A DNA stretch of 64,000 nt from Pseudomonas sp. MMS21 TM103 (GCF_022132145.1 NZ_JAJISP010000002.1:248001-312000), one strand, 5' to 3'; shown: positions 36,816 through 46,426, counted from the first letter of the stretch. Program-made: numbers and translations. The notes: generated by a model not told the origin, from the sequence alone.

Positions 36816-37643
36816 TCAGGCCGCGCGGGCCAACTTCTGTTTGGGGGTGATGCCTCCCAGGGCCATGTTTGGCCGTTCGTGATTGTATGTCCACATCCAG
36901 CGAGTTGCATGTTCCTGCACCTCAGTAATCGACTCGAACAAATAATGCCCCAGCCAGTCGTAACGCACCGTGCGGTTGTAGCGTTCGACGTAGGCGTTCT
37001 GCTGTGGATTTCCTGGCTGGATATACTCCAGGCGAACGCCGTGCTTTTCCGCCCAGAGCACAAGCTTGCTGCTGATGTACTCTGGGCCGTTGTCACTACG
37101 GATGGCCTGTGGTTTACCGCGCCACTCGATGACTTGATCCAGTGCGCGCACCACTCGCTCCGCAGGGAGTGACAGGTCGATATCCATGGCCAGGACTTCG
37201 CGGTTGAAGTCGTCGATCAGGTTGAACAGGCGGAAGCTGCGGCCATCGGCCAACTGATCGTGCATGAAGTCCATCGACCAGCAGTGATTGATCGCCTCAG
37301 GTACTGCCAGTGGCTCGGGTTTCTCCCGCACGATGCGTTTGCGCGGTTTGATTCGCAGGTTCAGCTCCAACTCCCGATAGATCCGATACACCCGCTTGTG
37401 ATTCCAGCGGTAGCCTTTCACGTTACGCAGATATAGGAAGCACAGGCCGAATCCCCAATTACGCTGATTGTGCGTAAGCCGGATCAGGTGATCGGCAATC
37501 TCGGCATTTTCCGAGGACAGCCGTGGCTGGTAGCGATAGCAGGTCGTACTGATGCTGAACGACAAACACGCCAGCTTGATGCTGGCCTTGCCCGAGCGAA
37601 CCGTCTGTTGCGCCATCTCTCGCCGCTGAGATGGCTTCACCAC
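36816..37643 (-). CDS. IS3-family transposase OrfB (DDE catalytic part)
   Basis: A 275-aa integrase-core protein with the DDE residues in [23 protein letters not shown] and [20 protein letters not shown]. It is made as an OrfAB fusion by -1 frameshifting on A-AAA-AAG (complement of 37643-37649) at the end of orfA. No disruption seen. Confidence 0.93.
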   Translation of the reverse strand: MVKPSQRREMAQQTVRSGKASIKLACLSFSISTTCYRYQPRLSSENAEIADHLIRLTHNQRNWGFGLCFLYLRNVKGYRWNHKRVYRIYRELELNLRIKPRKRIVREKPEPLAVPEAINHCWSMDFMHDQLADGRSFRLFNLIDDFNREVLAMDIDLSLPAERVVRALDQVIEWRGKPQAIRSDNGPEYISSKLVLWAEKHGVRLEYIQPGNPQQNAYVERYNRTVRYDWLGHYLFESITEVQEHATRWMWTYNHERPNMALGGITPKQKLARAA

Positions 37644-37903
37644 TTTTTTGCCATGGCTTCCTGGATGATCTCGGCCTTCAGGCGCTCCTCGACGTACATC
37701 TTCTTGAGGCGGCGGTTTTCTTCCTCCAGCTCACATAGCCGGGCCATCAGAGAAGCGTCCATACCGCCGAACTTGGCGCGCCACTTGTAGAAGGTCGCCG
37801 AGCTGATGCCGTGCTCTCGGCACAGCTCTGGGACTGGGCTGCCGGCCTCGGCCTGCTTGAGGATGGCGATGATTTGGCTGTCCGAAAAACGCGATGTCTT
37901 CAC
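37637..37903 (-). CDS. IS3-family transposase OrfA
   Basis: An 88-aa helix-turn-helix protein ([40 protein letters not shown]) with a leucine-zipper-like helix at its C-terminus. It ends in MAKKW at the slippery heptamer used to enter orfB. Confidence 0.93.
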   Translation of the reverse strand: MKTSRFSDSQIIAILKQAEAGSPVPELCREHGISSATFYKWRAKFGGMDASLMARLCELEEENRRLKKMYVEERLKAEIIQEAMAKKW

Positions 37904-38090
37904 GCAAAATTTCCTTGATCCGATTAGGAGAAAATTCTACTTCTGACGAGTACTGATTTCAGGGGGGATTACCCCAAAATGAGGTGCGATTCATACTGAA
38001 TCACACCCCGACTTCATAAAGTGGCCATGTTGTGGTTCAAAATGCTGGCGAGCATACTGCGACATAAAATCCAAACCGCAGGTATTACAC

Positions 38091-39293
38091 ATGGATGTCA
38101 CTCCGCGCTTCGACGAGCTAACTGCGTGTGATCAATTCTTGGCGTTAACTCGATACACGCGGCTATTCGACCCGTTCAGGGTGATGGGTGTTAGCACTAA
38201 AGAGCTACTGCACTCCAGAGTCATCGCGGTGTTTCTCAACGCCAACGAACCCCATGGTTTGGGTAGCAAATTTCGTGACGACTACTTAGCGTCGCTAAAA
38301 AATTGCCGCCAGGTAGGCGCTGCTCAGCCTATTGATGCAACGGTACTATTAAACGCTGCAGGCGCTCGCGCCAAGGTCGTCAGGGAACTGGCGGATATCG
38401 ATATACTCCTGGACTTTCCCGACTTGCGCCTGGTCATTGGCATCGAAAATAAAATTCATGCGCTTGATCAGGATAAGCAAGTGGCACGGTATCAAGCGTC
38501 GCTGTGTGAGCTTTTCCCACATTACCAGCACCGCGCAATGGTGTACCTGACACCCACCGGACGCGACTCCCCAACCGCGAACTTGGACTGTCAGCGTGTT
38601 CCGGTTTATTACCAGTCCTATGCAATGGTTTCAGACTTGCTGAAACGTTCCCGCCCCCTCGCAACCCCCCCGGCCGGTCAGTTTCTTGACCAATTCGTCA
38701 CCCATGTTGAGCGCACCATGACCGATAGTACTGAACTCAAAAGCCTGTGCTGGGGCGTCTTTGAACAAAACGAAGAAACATACGAACATTTGGCAGAGCA
38801 TCTTTTTTATTGCCGGCAGCGCAAGTACAAAGAGCGATTTGATGCTCTGGAGCAGGAGGTAAAGAACAGCGGCCAGTTCAATGAATGGGTAAGCGAGGTA
38901 CAGACGCAGATTGTCAAGGGACGTAAGGGCGACAACCCATTATTTGCTCTGGATGTCCGGTTGCAATCGTGGCCAGACGGCGTATGGGTAAAGCTCTATA
39001 AGCACGACTGGCTCGGCGCATTCCCGTACTTTCTAGAGAAGGATGGTGAAATGGTTTCTCAGCGCCTTGGGCAATTCTGCAGGCCGTCACGAGATGTGCC
39101 GGGCTGGGCCGGGCACAAGTTTGCATCCTTGCGGTTTCAGGTAAAAGAAGATCGGGCAATAAACGTGCAAGGCAATCGCGCAACTGATTCAGACTACAAC
39201 ACGGCTCTGGCTCGTGTGCGTGAACTCATCGTGGAAATCAACAATGCCCTGAATCCCGCACTTACCTTGCCCAGCGAACTATCAATAGCGTGA
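38091..39293 (+). CDS. PD-(D/E)XK nuclease superfamily protein
   Basis: A 400-aa protein. Residues 95-130 carry the nuclease core: ADIDILLDFPDLRLVIGIEN, then KIHA (the D, E and K of PD-(D/E)XK), followed by DQDKQVARYQ. This family is commonly found alone in defence islands. Downstream half is mixed alpha/beta with no named domain. The ribosome site is weak (AGG). An IS is inserted 117 bp upstream, which may have changed its promoter. Confidence 0.78.
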   Translation: MDVTPRFDELTACDQFLALTRYTRLFDPFRVMGVSTKELLHSRVIAVFLNANEPHGLGSKFRDDYLASLKNCRQVGAAQPIDATVLLNAAGARAKVVRELADIDILLDFPDLRLVIGIENKIHALDQDKQVARYQASLCELFPHYQHRAMVYLTPTGRDSPTANLDCQRVPVYYQSYAMVSDLLKRSRPLATPPAGQFLDQFVTHVERTMTDSTELKSLCWGVFEQNEETYEHLAEHLFYCRQRKYKERFDALEQEVKNSGQFNEWVSEVQTQIVKGRKGDNPLFALDVRLQSWPDGVWVKLYKHDWLGAFPYFLEKDGEMVSQRLGQFCRPSRDVPGWAGHKFASLRFQVKEDRAINVQGNRATDSDYNTALARVRELIVEINNALNPALTLPSELSIA

Positions 39294-39564
39294 CCCTTTG
39301 AATCTGTTGTCTTAGACATAGCCGAAGTCAATTTTTTGCTCGGCTTGATATAGGTGCGTAATTGCATCCATCTGACAAGTCAGTTGCATTTGTGCTGACC
39401 ACGGATTGCATCCGAGTATACCTGTAGACTTGAGTCGTTAGACCGGCAGAAAGCGGCCAAAAGGAGCTACTCGGATGAGCAGGGTAATTTAAATCAATGT
39501 GCACGTGGCATAAGAGGATGGCGGGTGCGAATCGCACGGAGCGTGGCCACCTATTCGAGGTTGG
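39294..39564. other. Non-coding gap
   Basis: About 270 bases with no gene. Contains AGCCGA / TCGGCT arms near 39321-39345 and a minus-strand copy of the GGCCGCTTT repeat family at 39441-39467. Confidence 0.4.
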
Positions 39565-40026
39565 CTAGGAAATCTTGTTGTCGCGATATTCGAGATCTTT
39601 CGCGTTGAGAGCCTTCGTAGCCTTCTTGCTAGCTCTTGCCTGGTGTCTTTTCTCTATAGCGCTGTAACGCCAGCACCGATCAAATCTAGAAACAAAGACC
39701 CCACCTAAGGCTCGGATCGGAACGGCCATCAACATCGCGACCACTAACCGATCATCAGGATCATTACAAAGTAATCTGACTGTTGTAAAGATAAGTAAAA
39801 AGCAGACCGCTATTAGCAAGAATGTTTTTTTAAATCCATATCGGTACCATCCAATGACTATGAAACCATAGAAGAATGCAGAAAACAGAGCCCCCCAGAG
39901 AAAGCCCCAGGTACCTTCGCCCTTTTTTACGTACTCAGAACCTCTTCCCACCATTAGCCACGCAAAACAATAAAGAACAACAGCTGCAATAGTTAGAGCA
40001 GCTAAAATCGAACTAATTTCGCCCAT
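39565..40026 (-). CDS. Multi-span membrane protein
   Basis: A 153-aa protein with three to four membrane helices (ISSILAALTIAAVVLYCFAW, TWGFLWGALFSAFFYGFIVI, TFLLIAVCFLLIFTTV) and a basic C-terminal tail. AGG is seven bases before the ATG. It is downstream of two glycine-rich membrane proteins on the same strand. Not recognised. Confidence 0.6.
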   Translation of the reverse strand: MGEISSILAALTIAAVVLYCFAWLMVGRGSEYVKKGEGTWGFLWGALFSAFFYGFIVIGWYRYGFKKTFLLIAVCFLLIFTTVRLLCNDPDDRLVVAMLMAVPIRALGGVFVSRFDRCWRYSAIEKRHQARASKKATKALNAKDLEYRDNKIS

Positions 40027-40119
40027 AAAACTACCTGGTCAGACTGAGATAGTGAGTCCAGCAGATAGCTGGCCACAAGAATCCTGCGCCGTGTAAGCTT
40101 TCGGTTACTCACGATTACC

Positions 40120-40779
40120 CTAGTTTCGAGAAAATGCCCTGCCCTTCAGATCGATAGCTCGAAGGCGTTGCGCGGCGCGTTCTAGACTCAAATGACCTTT
40201 CTCAACCAAGGATACCACTCGTTGTGCAGCCTCAGGGGTGATAACACCAGCCTCAAGTCGCTCACCGATCAAGCGCCCAATCTCGAGATCACTATCTATG
40301 GCGCACCGTTGTTCAAGAGTGTTCAGCCGAGTGTTCAGCCGATCACTCATTTCGGCTCGCAGACGATCCTGCTTGCCGCCTGATCGCACCAGCTTCACCG
40401 CTCCGTAACCTAGGGCGCCGGCCACAACAGCCGAACCCAGCACCCAGCCGACTGGGGTTGCCGTTACAAATACGCCACCAAGTACTCCAGCTAAAGTAGT
40501 GGAGCCGAGCAACGTGCTTGCACCCGCTGCGCCGGCAACACTCCCTGCCAAAGCAGCGCCTGCGGCAGCGCTGCCCGCCACTGCCGCACTTTCACCGGCC
40601 ACTCCTACACGGTCTCGTCCTCTCATCATATCCAAGGCATAGCGCAGCTTCTCGACTTCCGCTCGCTGCTCATCTGACAGAACTGAGGACTGAATCTCTG
40701 CTCTATTTTTTCGCTGAGCACGTTCACTCGCAGCTTGTCGTAGCTTCTTTACCTTCGACAGATAAGTGTCAATACCCAT
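40120..40779 (-). CDS. Glycine-rich membrane-hairpin protein
   Basis: A 219-aa protein. A coiled-coil, charged N-terminus is followed by a long Gly/Ala hydrophobic hairpin (residues about 68-140, GGVFVTATPVGWVLGSAVVA) and a charged helical C-terminus. The ATG at 40777-40779 has GAGGG eight bases upstream; a TTG at 40794 overlaps the upstream stop. The pattern suggests a membrane-inserting protein, perhaps an effector or pore-former. Not assigned to a family. Confidence 0.6.
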   Translation of the reverse strand: MGIDTYLSKVKKLRQAASERAQRKNRAEIQSSVLSDEQRAEVEKLRYALDMMRGRDRVGVAGESAAVAGSAAAGAALAGSVAGAAGASTLLGSTTLAGVLGGVFVTATPVGWVLGSAVVAGALGYGAVKLVRSGGKQDRLRAEMSDRLNTRLNTLEQRCAIDSDLEIGRLIGERLEAGVITPEAAQRVVSLVEKGHLSLERAAQRLRAIDLKGRAFSRN

Positions 40780-40790
40780 AGCCCGCGCCC

Positions 40791-41276
40791 TCAATTCGCC
40801 GAGTAATAATCTCGGACAGCCAGAAAGATTGACTGAAGGAACTCAAAGAACGCTCTCGCCAACTGGATCATCGCCATCAGCGGGTCGCTAGAAGGGGCCC
40901 CTGCATCAAAAGTCGCCCCAATAGCTGCACCTGCGAGCATCGAAGCGCTGGCTGCGATTGGCGCTAACAATGGGCCAATAAAGGGAAATCCTGCAGTCAA
41001 TGCGCCAACCGCAGCCCCAAGCAACACACCGATCGCAATACCTGGGTGGGCCCTCAGAAACGCAAAAATCTGCGTCACGAGAATTCTTCCGATGGCAATC
41101 ACCTCACCTGCGATGGCCTTGGTGACAGTCCAAAGCGACTCCAGCCGAGTCATGATCTCTGCCGGAACGCCAAGCGCTAGGCCCTCGACCAAAATATCGT
41201 CGAACTGATCTCGGGCGTGTTCAGCGTTCAGCAAGGTCAGTTCGAACATCCCCTGCTCCCTTGTTAAAACCTGCAT
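40791..41276 (-). CDS. Glycine-rich membrane protein, partner gene
   Basis: A 161-aa protein with an N-terminal helical domain (FELTLLNAEHARDQFDDILV) and a Gly/Ala/Pro-rich hydrophobic region (GIAIGVLLGAAVGALTAGFP, then LAPIAASASMLAGAAIGATF). GGAG is eight bases before the ATG at 41274-41276. The next gene begins 11 bases after its stop, so the two form a bicistronic unit of membrane proteins. Confidence 0.6.
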   Translation of the reverse strand: MQVLTREQGMFELTLLNAEHARDQFDDILVEGLALGVPAEIMTRLESLWTVTKAIAGEVIAIGRILVTQIFAFLRAHPGIAIGVLLGAAVGALTAGFPFIGPLLAPIAASASMLAGAAIGATFDAGAPSSDPLMAMIQLARAFFEFLQSIFLAVRDYYSAN

Positions 41277-41934
41277 ACATATCTCCCTCTGTTGGCGATG
41301 ATGTCTTGGCAATCTAGCTATAGCGCTAATTTGCACGAGCCCCATCTTCACTATAAATCCTGCCTTCAAATACTAAGGCGTTGCAGCCGATGCACTTTTG
41401 ACCCACGTACCGGAATTTCATTGACCCTGTTTCGGACGCCGAACTCGTTGTTGCATTTCGCTTTTCAGACTGCTGGGTTGGGTCAGCATAGGGTCGGCAC
41501 CCGGGTCAATAATGCGTCGGCGGCGACACGATGTTTTTCTTTTCAGTCCAGCAGTTACGTTGGCCCGCGCCGGAGAGGCTCGAATTGGTAGTTATGCAAA
41601 CCAATGTAGGTTCAGACATGAAATGCTCGCTCTCGCGCCAATGAACATTGCCTGGCCCGCATTTCAACTCCGATCAATACGCAGAGATGCCAGCCCATGG
41701 TCGCATCGATTCAAATCATCACCCAACGTACTACTGCCACAATTCCCCAGTTTCCTTTTTCATTTGGTCGACGCCAATAGGCCGTGGGCAGGCTCGCCAA
41801 ATACACCAGCGCATTTCCATAGCCATGTATTTTTCTCTCGTCGCCCTTGCGTCCCACGGTGAACCAGCCGTCACGTCCTAACGTGGGTAAGAACATGGAG
41901 CCGTCTCGCGCTTGCGGAATGTAGGTCGACGAGA
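41277..41934. other. Non-coding region with one gene fragment
   Basis: No complete gene in about 650 bases. A minus-strand stretch at 41711-41896 (see separate entry) is the only protein-like part. Confidence 0.45.
41711..41896 (-). pseudogene. Fragment of a plasmid/ICE-type small protein
   Basis: 61 codons including RDGWFTVGRKGDERKIHGYG and AYWRRPNEKGNWGIV. The YWRRPN-x-x-GNWGIV pattern is one I associate with small plasmid or ICE proteins. The frame is open upstream to the end of the GmrSD gene without a good start, so it is probably a 3' remnant. Confidence 0.4.
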
Positions 41935-43746
41935 TTAGTGCTTTTTTTCCGTATCTACCTCTTCGATATACGACTCGGAGGTTTCAGCGCTCACTTGCTC
42001 TTCAAAGCCCAATATCTGGGCATAACGAGTTCGCAATAAACGCTCCCGAGCCTTGAGAAAGTCGAGAAATTTATTGGTTTGGTAGAGCTGTGAGTCGGAA
42101 GGAATTGAGTGCTGGTCGGTGAACTCTAGGCTGCGCGATTTTAACCATTCGTCAAAGACGGTGTCGGACTTTTCGATGTTGTCTCGATATGGCAATAGCT
42201 GCAGATTACCGAGGCGATCTTTAGCCTCTACGTAGGCGTCGACGGCCCATTCAGAAACGCCTTGGCTGAGGAGCTTTGACTTAGTGAGGGCGGCTTGGGG
42301 GAAGATATGATCAATATGGTATTGAGCTGTACCCCACCGGGTGTCTGGGTGTAGTAACGACAACGCGAAAAAGCTTGTCCTGTCTTTGTAGGTCAGCGAT
42401 AGCAAGTCGTCCAAGCTGCGTGAATCAGTGAAATCGATCTGGCTTTGGCGACGCAAGCCGAGAAGCAGTGCTCTTTCCGGGAATTCTTTTGAGGTCTCAA
42501 GGCTTTCTTGAATGATTTTGCGGGACTGGCTGATAGTAAGGTCTGAGGAGCCGCCAAATGTGCTACCGAGAAGTGCCTTGACCAACCACCGGTGCATGGC
42601 CTGTATCGCGCCAACGTGATGGGCATCGGTAGAGTTAAAGCGTACTGATGTACGGAAGAAATAATATGCAATCGGCAGTAACGTGTTGGCACTGGTCAGC
42701 GTCTCGCGGTCTATGCCGAAATCGTTTGCCATGCGCACAGTCATTTCCAGCGCCGCCTTGATTCGTTCCCAGTTATCGCGGATGAGCTCCAGGTTCTTCT
42801 TCGTGAAGTTCGAGACTTTGTACGCATTCGGGAGGTCGGACAGAACCAGGCAGGCTTTCATCACCCAGTCCTTGTCAAAGTTATTGTTCCTCGCAAGCCC
42901 CGTATTTAGGTATTCCACATAGCGATAGATCTCCTCACGAGCATTGAGATCGCCCCAGGTGGTGGTAATGGTCGAAAGCAGAAGATCCGACTTACTGAGC
43001 TTCGTACCACCTTCATTCGCGCGCACGAAGATGTCCAAGACTCGCTCAAGTGAGCGGCTGGTTTCGGTGAAGTACGCTATCGATTCGTCACGCCATATGG
43101 AGGAGTAGAGCTTGCCTAGATTTCGCTCAACGATTTTGCGATCAGTTCGGTCTACGTTTTTGTCCTCCAGAGTCTGGAGGAGGTTGTCGAGGTAGGCTTC
43201 GTACTGATCCTTGTCATCGAATTGCATGATTCGGCTGACCGGAAACCAATGAGACTGTTCGGATGTCGCTGGAGGGGCATCGAAGAACGCCAGTCCGTAA
43301 GTAACGTCAGTTACTGCTTCCTCGTCGCTCGCGTCGAGCATTAGATCGAGATAGAGATTCTGTCGTACCCACGCGTCGGGGTTCTCCCAACGCTTACCCT
43401 TCAGCTTCACTTTGTAACTACCACGTAGGCCTATCAACAGGGATGTTAGTCGCTGCTGGCCATCGAGCACCAAGGTCAACGCCTTATCTGTGATCGTAGC
43501 AGCATCGTTATGGAAGTCGCCGTATTTGAAATCTTCGACAAATTTATAGATGTCGAGGTTCTCTGTACGGCCTGGCTCAATATCCCAAAAAAGAAACGAG
43601 CTAATGGGGTAGCCCTTCAACAAACTGTCAAAAAGGCGAACTATCTGGTCGGGAGTCCATACGTAGGGGCGTTGAATCGCGGGGAGGTAATAGTCCCGGT
43701 TCAGTCGGCGAATGACACTCGCAATAGTGCTGGATTTGTAGGCCAT
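41935..43746 (-). CDS. GmrSD-type DUF262/DUF1524 restriction protein
   Basis: A 603-aa protein. The N-terminal DUF262 domain has YLPAIQRPYVWTPDQIVRLF and the NTPase motif DGQQRLTSL. The C-terminal DUF1524 has the HNH-like YHIDHIFPQAAL with NLQLLPYRDN following. This is the single-chain form of the modification-dependent GmrSD/type IV family, which cuts DNA with glucosylated hydroxymethylcytosine or other modifications. The ATG at 43744-43746 has AAGGA upstream. Defence role is likely; the modification recognised is unknown. Confidence 0.88.
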   Translation of the reverse strand: MAYKSSTIASVIRRLNRDYYLPAIQRPYVWTPDQIVRLFDSLLKGYPISSFLFWDIEPGRTENLDIYKFVEDFKYGDFHNDAATITDKALTLVLDGQQRLTSLLIGLRGSYKVKLKGKRWENPDAWVRQNLYLDLMLDASDEEAVTDVTYGLAFFDAPPATSEQSHWFPVSRIMQFDDKDQYEAYLDNLLQTLEDKNVDRTDRKIVERNLGKLYSSIWRDESIAYFTETSRSLERVLDIFVRANEGGTKLSKSDLLLSTITTTWGDLNAREEIYRYVEYLNTGLARNNNFDKDWVMKACLVLSDLPNAYKVSNFTKKNLELIRDNWERIKAALEMTVRMANDFGIDRETLTSANTLLPIAYYFFRTSVRFNSTDAHHVGAIQAMHRWLVKALLGSTFGGSSDLTISQSRKIIQESLETSKEFPERALLLGLRRQSQIDFTDSRSLDDLLSLTYKDRTSFFALSLLHPDTRWGTAQYHIDHIFPQAALTKSKLLSQGVSEWAVDAYVEAKDRLGNLQLLPYRDNIEKSDTVFDEWLKSRSLEFTDQHSIPSDSQLYQTNKFLDFLKARERLLRTRYAQILGFEEQVSAETSESYIEEVDTEKKH

Positions 43747-43944
43747 TTCTTTCCTTGGGCATGGGTTGCTCACTGAGCGATGGTATCGTGGAGGTTGCTT
43801 ATGGGATCTCTGAGTCAAAAAACTGGCTCCCCAACACACTGGATGTCGTCAAAGCTGGTTTATATCAGCACACGAGATGGTATCGCCGCCCCCTACCAGG
43901 CGGGAACAGCCCGTAACCGTCAGCTTGCTTGGCGAGTTCCATGA

Positions 43945-44559
43945 TTAAACAACCTCTGTTGGGTTAAAGCTGCGACGTCCAGACAACCACCTGAGTGCCT
44001 CAGAGGTCTCGACAACGGTTCGTGTGCCTTGCTTGGAGGTAATGAGTCGATCCTGAGCGGTCGGCAGTGTCGCGTTCCTGACAGACTTCTCACTCATCTG
44101 AGCCATGATCGCGATCTCGATCAAGGTCAGAAACTCCGAGTAGAGTCCCTCCAAGACTGCCGGAACCCCTTCAATGTCAGGTCTGTCGGAGTCCAGACTC
44201 GCGCGGACTCCCCCCATCACCAACACCTTTTCCAACATCTTGGGCGGCGCCGCTCCGTAGTGCTCTACAAAAATTCGACCCGTTCTCACAAAAGCACTCA
44301 AATCCAGCCAGTCCGCGTCATTGTCATGACCTTGAACCGGCCATTTACCTTCCACTGCATATTCGTAGCAGACCTGAGCCAACTGCTTGGGACGATTGGC
44401 CCCCCCAAGGGTAAGCCTCACCGCTGCCTCACTAACCTTGTAAAGCGTGGATAGTGCGGTGACCTGAACGTCGAATATTTCTTCGACTTCTTTCAGCAGG
44501 GCTCGTAGGGAAACAGGGTCGGTAGGTTGGACGAACTGTAGGTGTTGGCTGGTCTTCAT
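43945..44559 (-). CDS. Hypothetical protein with C-terminal MerR/HTH_17-like helix-turn-helix
   Basis: A 204-aa protein. The C-terminal third (EFLTLIEIAIMAQMSEKSVR, then GTRTVVETSEALRWL) looks like an excisionase-type helix-turn-helix. The N-terminus is unrecognised. GGAG nine bases before the ATG at 44557-44559. It lies between the C39-like peptidase and the GmrSD gene on the same strand, and could regulate either. Confidence 0.55.
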   Translation of the reverse strand: MKTSQHLQFVQPTDPVSLRALLKEVEEIFDVQVTALSTLYKVSEAAVRLTLGGANRPKQLAQVCYEYAVEGKWPVQGHDNDADWLDLSAFVRTGRIFVEHYGAAPPKMLEKVLVMGGVRASLDSDRPDIEGVPAVLEGLYSEFLTLIEIAIMAQMSEKSVRNATLPTAQDRLITSKQGTRTVVETSEALRWLSGRRSFNPTEVV

Positions 44560-44969
44560 GGCACGAATCTCCGCTGGATGTAGGAATCCTGGATTCACTA
44601 GCCGTGCGCGTCAAGATAATTTACAGGAACATTTGGAATAAATACTTAATCTGCCATTGATCCCACTCCGACGCCGCGCGCTAAGCCACTAAAACCCAGT
44701 ACATCTGGTGTTGAGTTATGCAGCGTAAGCTGAATCGGATCGACCACAGCATGTGTGTCGAGAGTCCGTGAGGTGCAGGATGCCGTGTCTCGCGAAAGAC
44801 CGCTCCTGGCCGTTTTCTGCCTGTCGCGAACGGCAAAAAACGACCCGGAGTAGAGGTCCAGGATCATCAATATCGCGGTCTGTCCCCTGCTCACCTGCTG
44901 GAAAGCGGCTATGAAGCGCGTCAGTATCCAGTTCGAAGATCGGTTGATGCCGGATTAATAGATATCCCT
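44560..44969. other. Non-coding gap with repeat
   Basis: About 410 bases without a supported gene. TGGCCGTTTTCTGCCTGTCG at 44807-44826 belongs to the repeat family also seen at 20138, 36578, 39441 and 51161. Confidence 0.45.
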
Positions 44970-45377
44970 TTACGCATAATCCGCCACCCTGGGACTCAAG
45001 CTTATGTTCACCGAAACAGTACGAGTGATCTTGCGTCGGATACTATCGGACGGCCCGCGTGCCTGCTCGAGCGGATCGAAAAAACGCTTTCCATCAAAGG
45101 CAACCCAGTGACGATATCTCTCGCAATACACCACATAGACCGCGGACCAAGGTGAGACAGTAGAGTGGTTCGAGACCCGCACAGCTTTTTTATCGAAGTA
45201 GGCACCAAGCGCCGCTTTCATTTGTATGGTTGTCATATGGTGACCACGAGGACCAACCCACCCCCCTTTCAGCAGATAAGCCAAAGACTCTTCAAATTTC
45301 ATATGCGTCAGCATCGCAAACACGGCAACGCCGCAGCCCGTCTCTTGCTCTGGCTGCTTCACCATTTTCATTTCCAT
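44970..45377 (-). CDS. C39-like cysteine peptidase
   Basis: A 135-aa single-domain protein with the papain/C39-like layout: Q11-ETG-C15-GVAVFAML (oxyanion Q and nucleophile Cys), H90 in YRHWVAFDG and D101 in RFFDPLE. Length is close to a bare C39 domain, with no signal peptide, membrane segment or ABC partner, so it would act in the cytoplasm. AGGAG lies seven bases before the ATG. It follows the WYL gene by 32 bp, probably as one operon. A regulated protease with effector role is a reasonable inference. Confidence 0.72.
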   Translation of the reverse strand: MEMKMVKQPEQETGCGVAVFAMLTHMKFEESLAYLLKGGWVGPRGHHMTTIQMKAALGAYFDKKAVRVSNHSTVSPWSAVYVVYCERYRHWVAFDGKRFFDPLEQARGPSDSIRRKITRTVSVNISLSPRVADYA

Positions 45378-45409
45378 ACGCCATCTCCTTTGGATTTTGT
45401 GACGGTTGA

Positions 45410-46426
45410 TCAGAGATCTTGAATTTCAAGGCCGGCTTTTAATCGGCGAATGTAGTTTTCGCGAAGGCTGGCCGGCTCTTGTACTTGGATTGAGCCCGCA
45501 TGGGAGAGCAACCACCAGAGCAGCTCCCAGGAGTTCTGGACTGTGGCCGTTAAAGTTGCCCCACCCTCTTCAGGGGCCAATTCCATGTCATCTGAAAGAG
45601 GGCGCTCTCGCAGCAATTGGGACAGTCCTTCGTTGACCCACGCACGAAGCTGGAGCATTTCCATCCCACCAAACTGTGCATTGCCATTGCTGAGGTATCC
45701 GGCGAGCGTGAAACCCTCGACTTTCCGACATGCTGTCTCCAGTACCTGAGCCTGCATGAAGCGATGAAGGACGTAGCGACGGATATCGCCGAAGGGTTCG
45801 GCGGTGGCTAACAGGTAGGTGACCTGCCCCCGCTGGATCAAGGCGTGGGGATTGAGGGTGAAGTCGTGAGTCTTGCCCTTGAATGCGGCGCTGTATCGAC
45901 ATGAGAGTTGCTTGCTATCCATCAGGGCCTGCTGAATCGCATCGAGACATTCCGTCCGGACGTTCGGTGGCTGCAGATGGAATTCCGGCGGGATGCTCAC
46001 GACGTTGTTTATCCAGCGGGCTGCAGGATTTTCCTCAGCGAGCACTTTCAACTTCTGCCTGGCTTGATCGAAGCGTGGCTCCAGGCTTTGCAGCATGGAA
46101 TGGGGAATCAGCGGTCGAATGCCGTCTTCAACCAGACGCAACGTCAGTGCCTCACCCAGAGTGATACCGGGCAGGTGGCATGACACTCCCGGCTGCCAGG
46201 ACCAGCCGTAGGGCATGCCTTTATCGTTGCAGAGAAGCGGAAAGAGATGTTGCAGCTCCTGCAGATCTCGCTCAATCGTCCGTTTGGTGGCGTCATGGCC
46301 GGCGTCCCGCAAGAGGATCGTCAGCTCCTGTGCAGTTTGACCATTGCCGCGAGTTGGGAGCAACTTGAGCAGCTCCCACTGACGGGTAAGAGCGCGGCGG
46401 GTTGAGTTGGCAGGCACAACAGGCAT
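45410..46426 (-). CDS. WYL-domain transcriptional regulator
   Basis: A 338-aa regulator: N-terminal winged helix (RQWELLKLLPTRGNGQTAQE, KRTIERDLQELQHLF), WYL domain (QVTYLLATAEPFGDIRRYVL) and C-terminal WCX-like part. It is the second WYL protein in the window and differs clearly from the one at 20950. It is directly upstream of, and likely represses, the C39-like peptidase gene. Confidence 0.87.
   Translation of the reverse strand: MPVVPANSTRRALTRQWELLKLLPTRGNGQTAQELTILLRDAGHDATKRTIERDLQELQHLFPLLCNDKGMPYGWSWQPGVSCHLPGITLGEALTLRLVEDGIRPLIPHSMLQSLEPRFDQARQKLKVLAEENPAARWINNVVSIPPEFHLQPPNVRTECLDAIQQALMDSKQLSCRYSAAFKGKTHDFTLNPHALIQRGQVTYLLATAEPFGDIRRYVLHRFMQAQVLETACRKVEGFTLAGYLSNGNAQFGGMEMLQLRAWVNEGLSQLLRERPLSDDMELAPEEGGATLTATVQNSWELLWWLLSHAGSIQVQEPASLRENYIRRLKAGLEIQDL

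Larger units (their letters stand above)
36777..37973 (-). mobile_element. Intact IS3-family element (IS407 group)
   Basis: 1197 bp. The ends are inverted repeats beginning GGTAATCCCCCC, with a shared CAGAAGTAGA further in. Flanked by a 4-bp direct repeat CCAA (36773-36776 and 37974-37977), the target duplication size of the IS407 group. orfA and orfB are both intact, so it may be active and recent. Confidence 0.93.

Noticed and set aside
44646..44894. 82-codon minus-strand frame after the C39-like gene
   Set aside because: It is translated from the intergenic repeat family and lacks a start signal.
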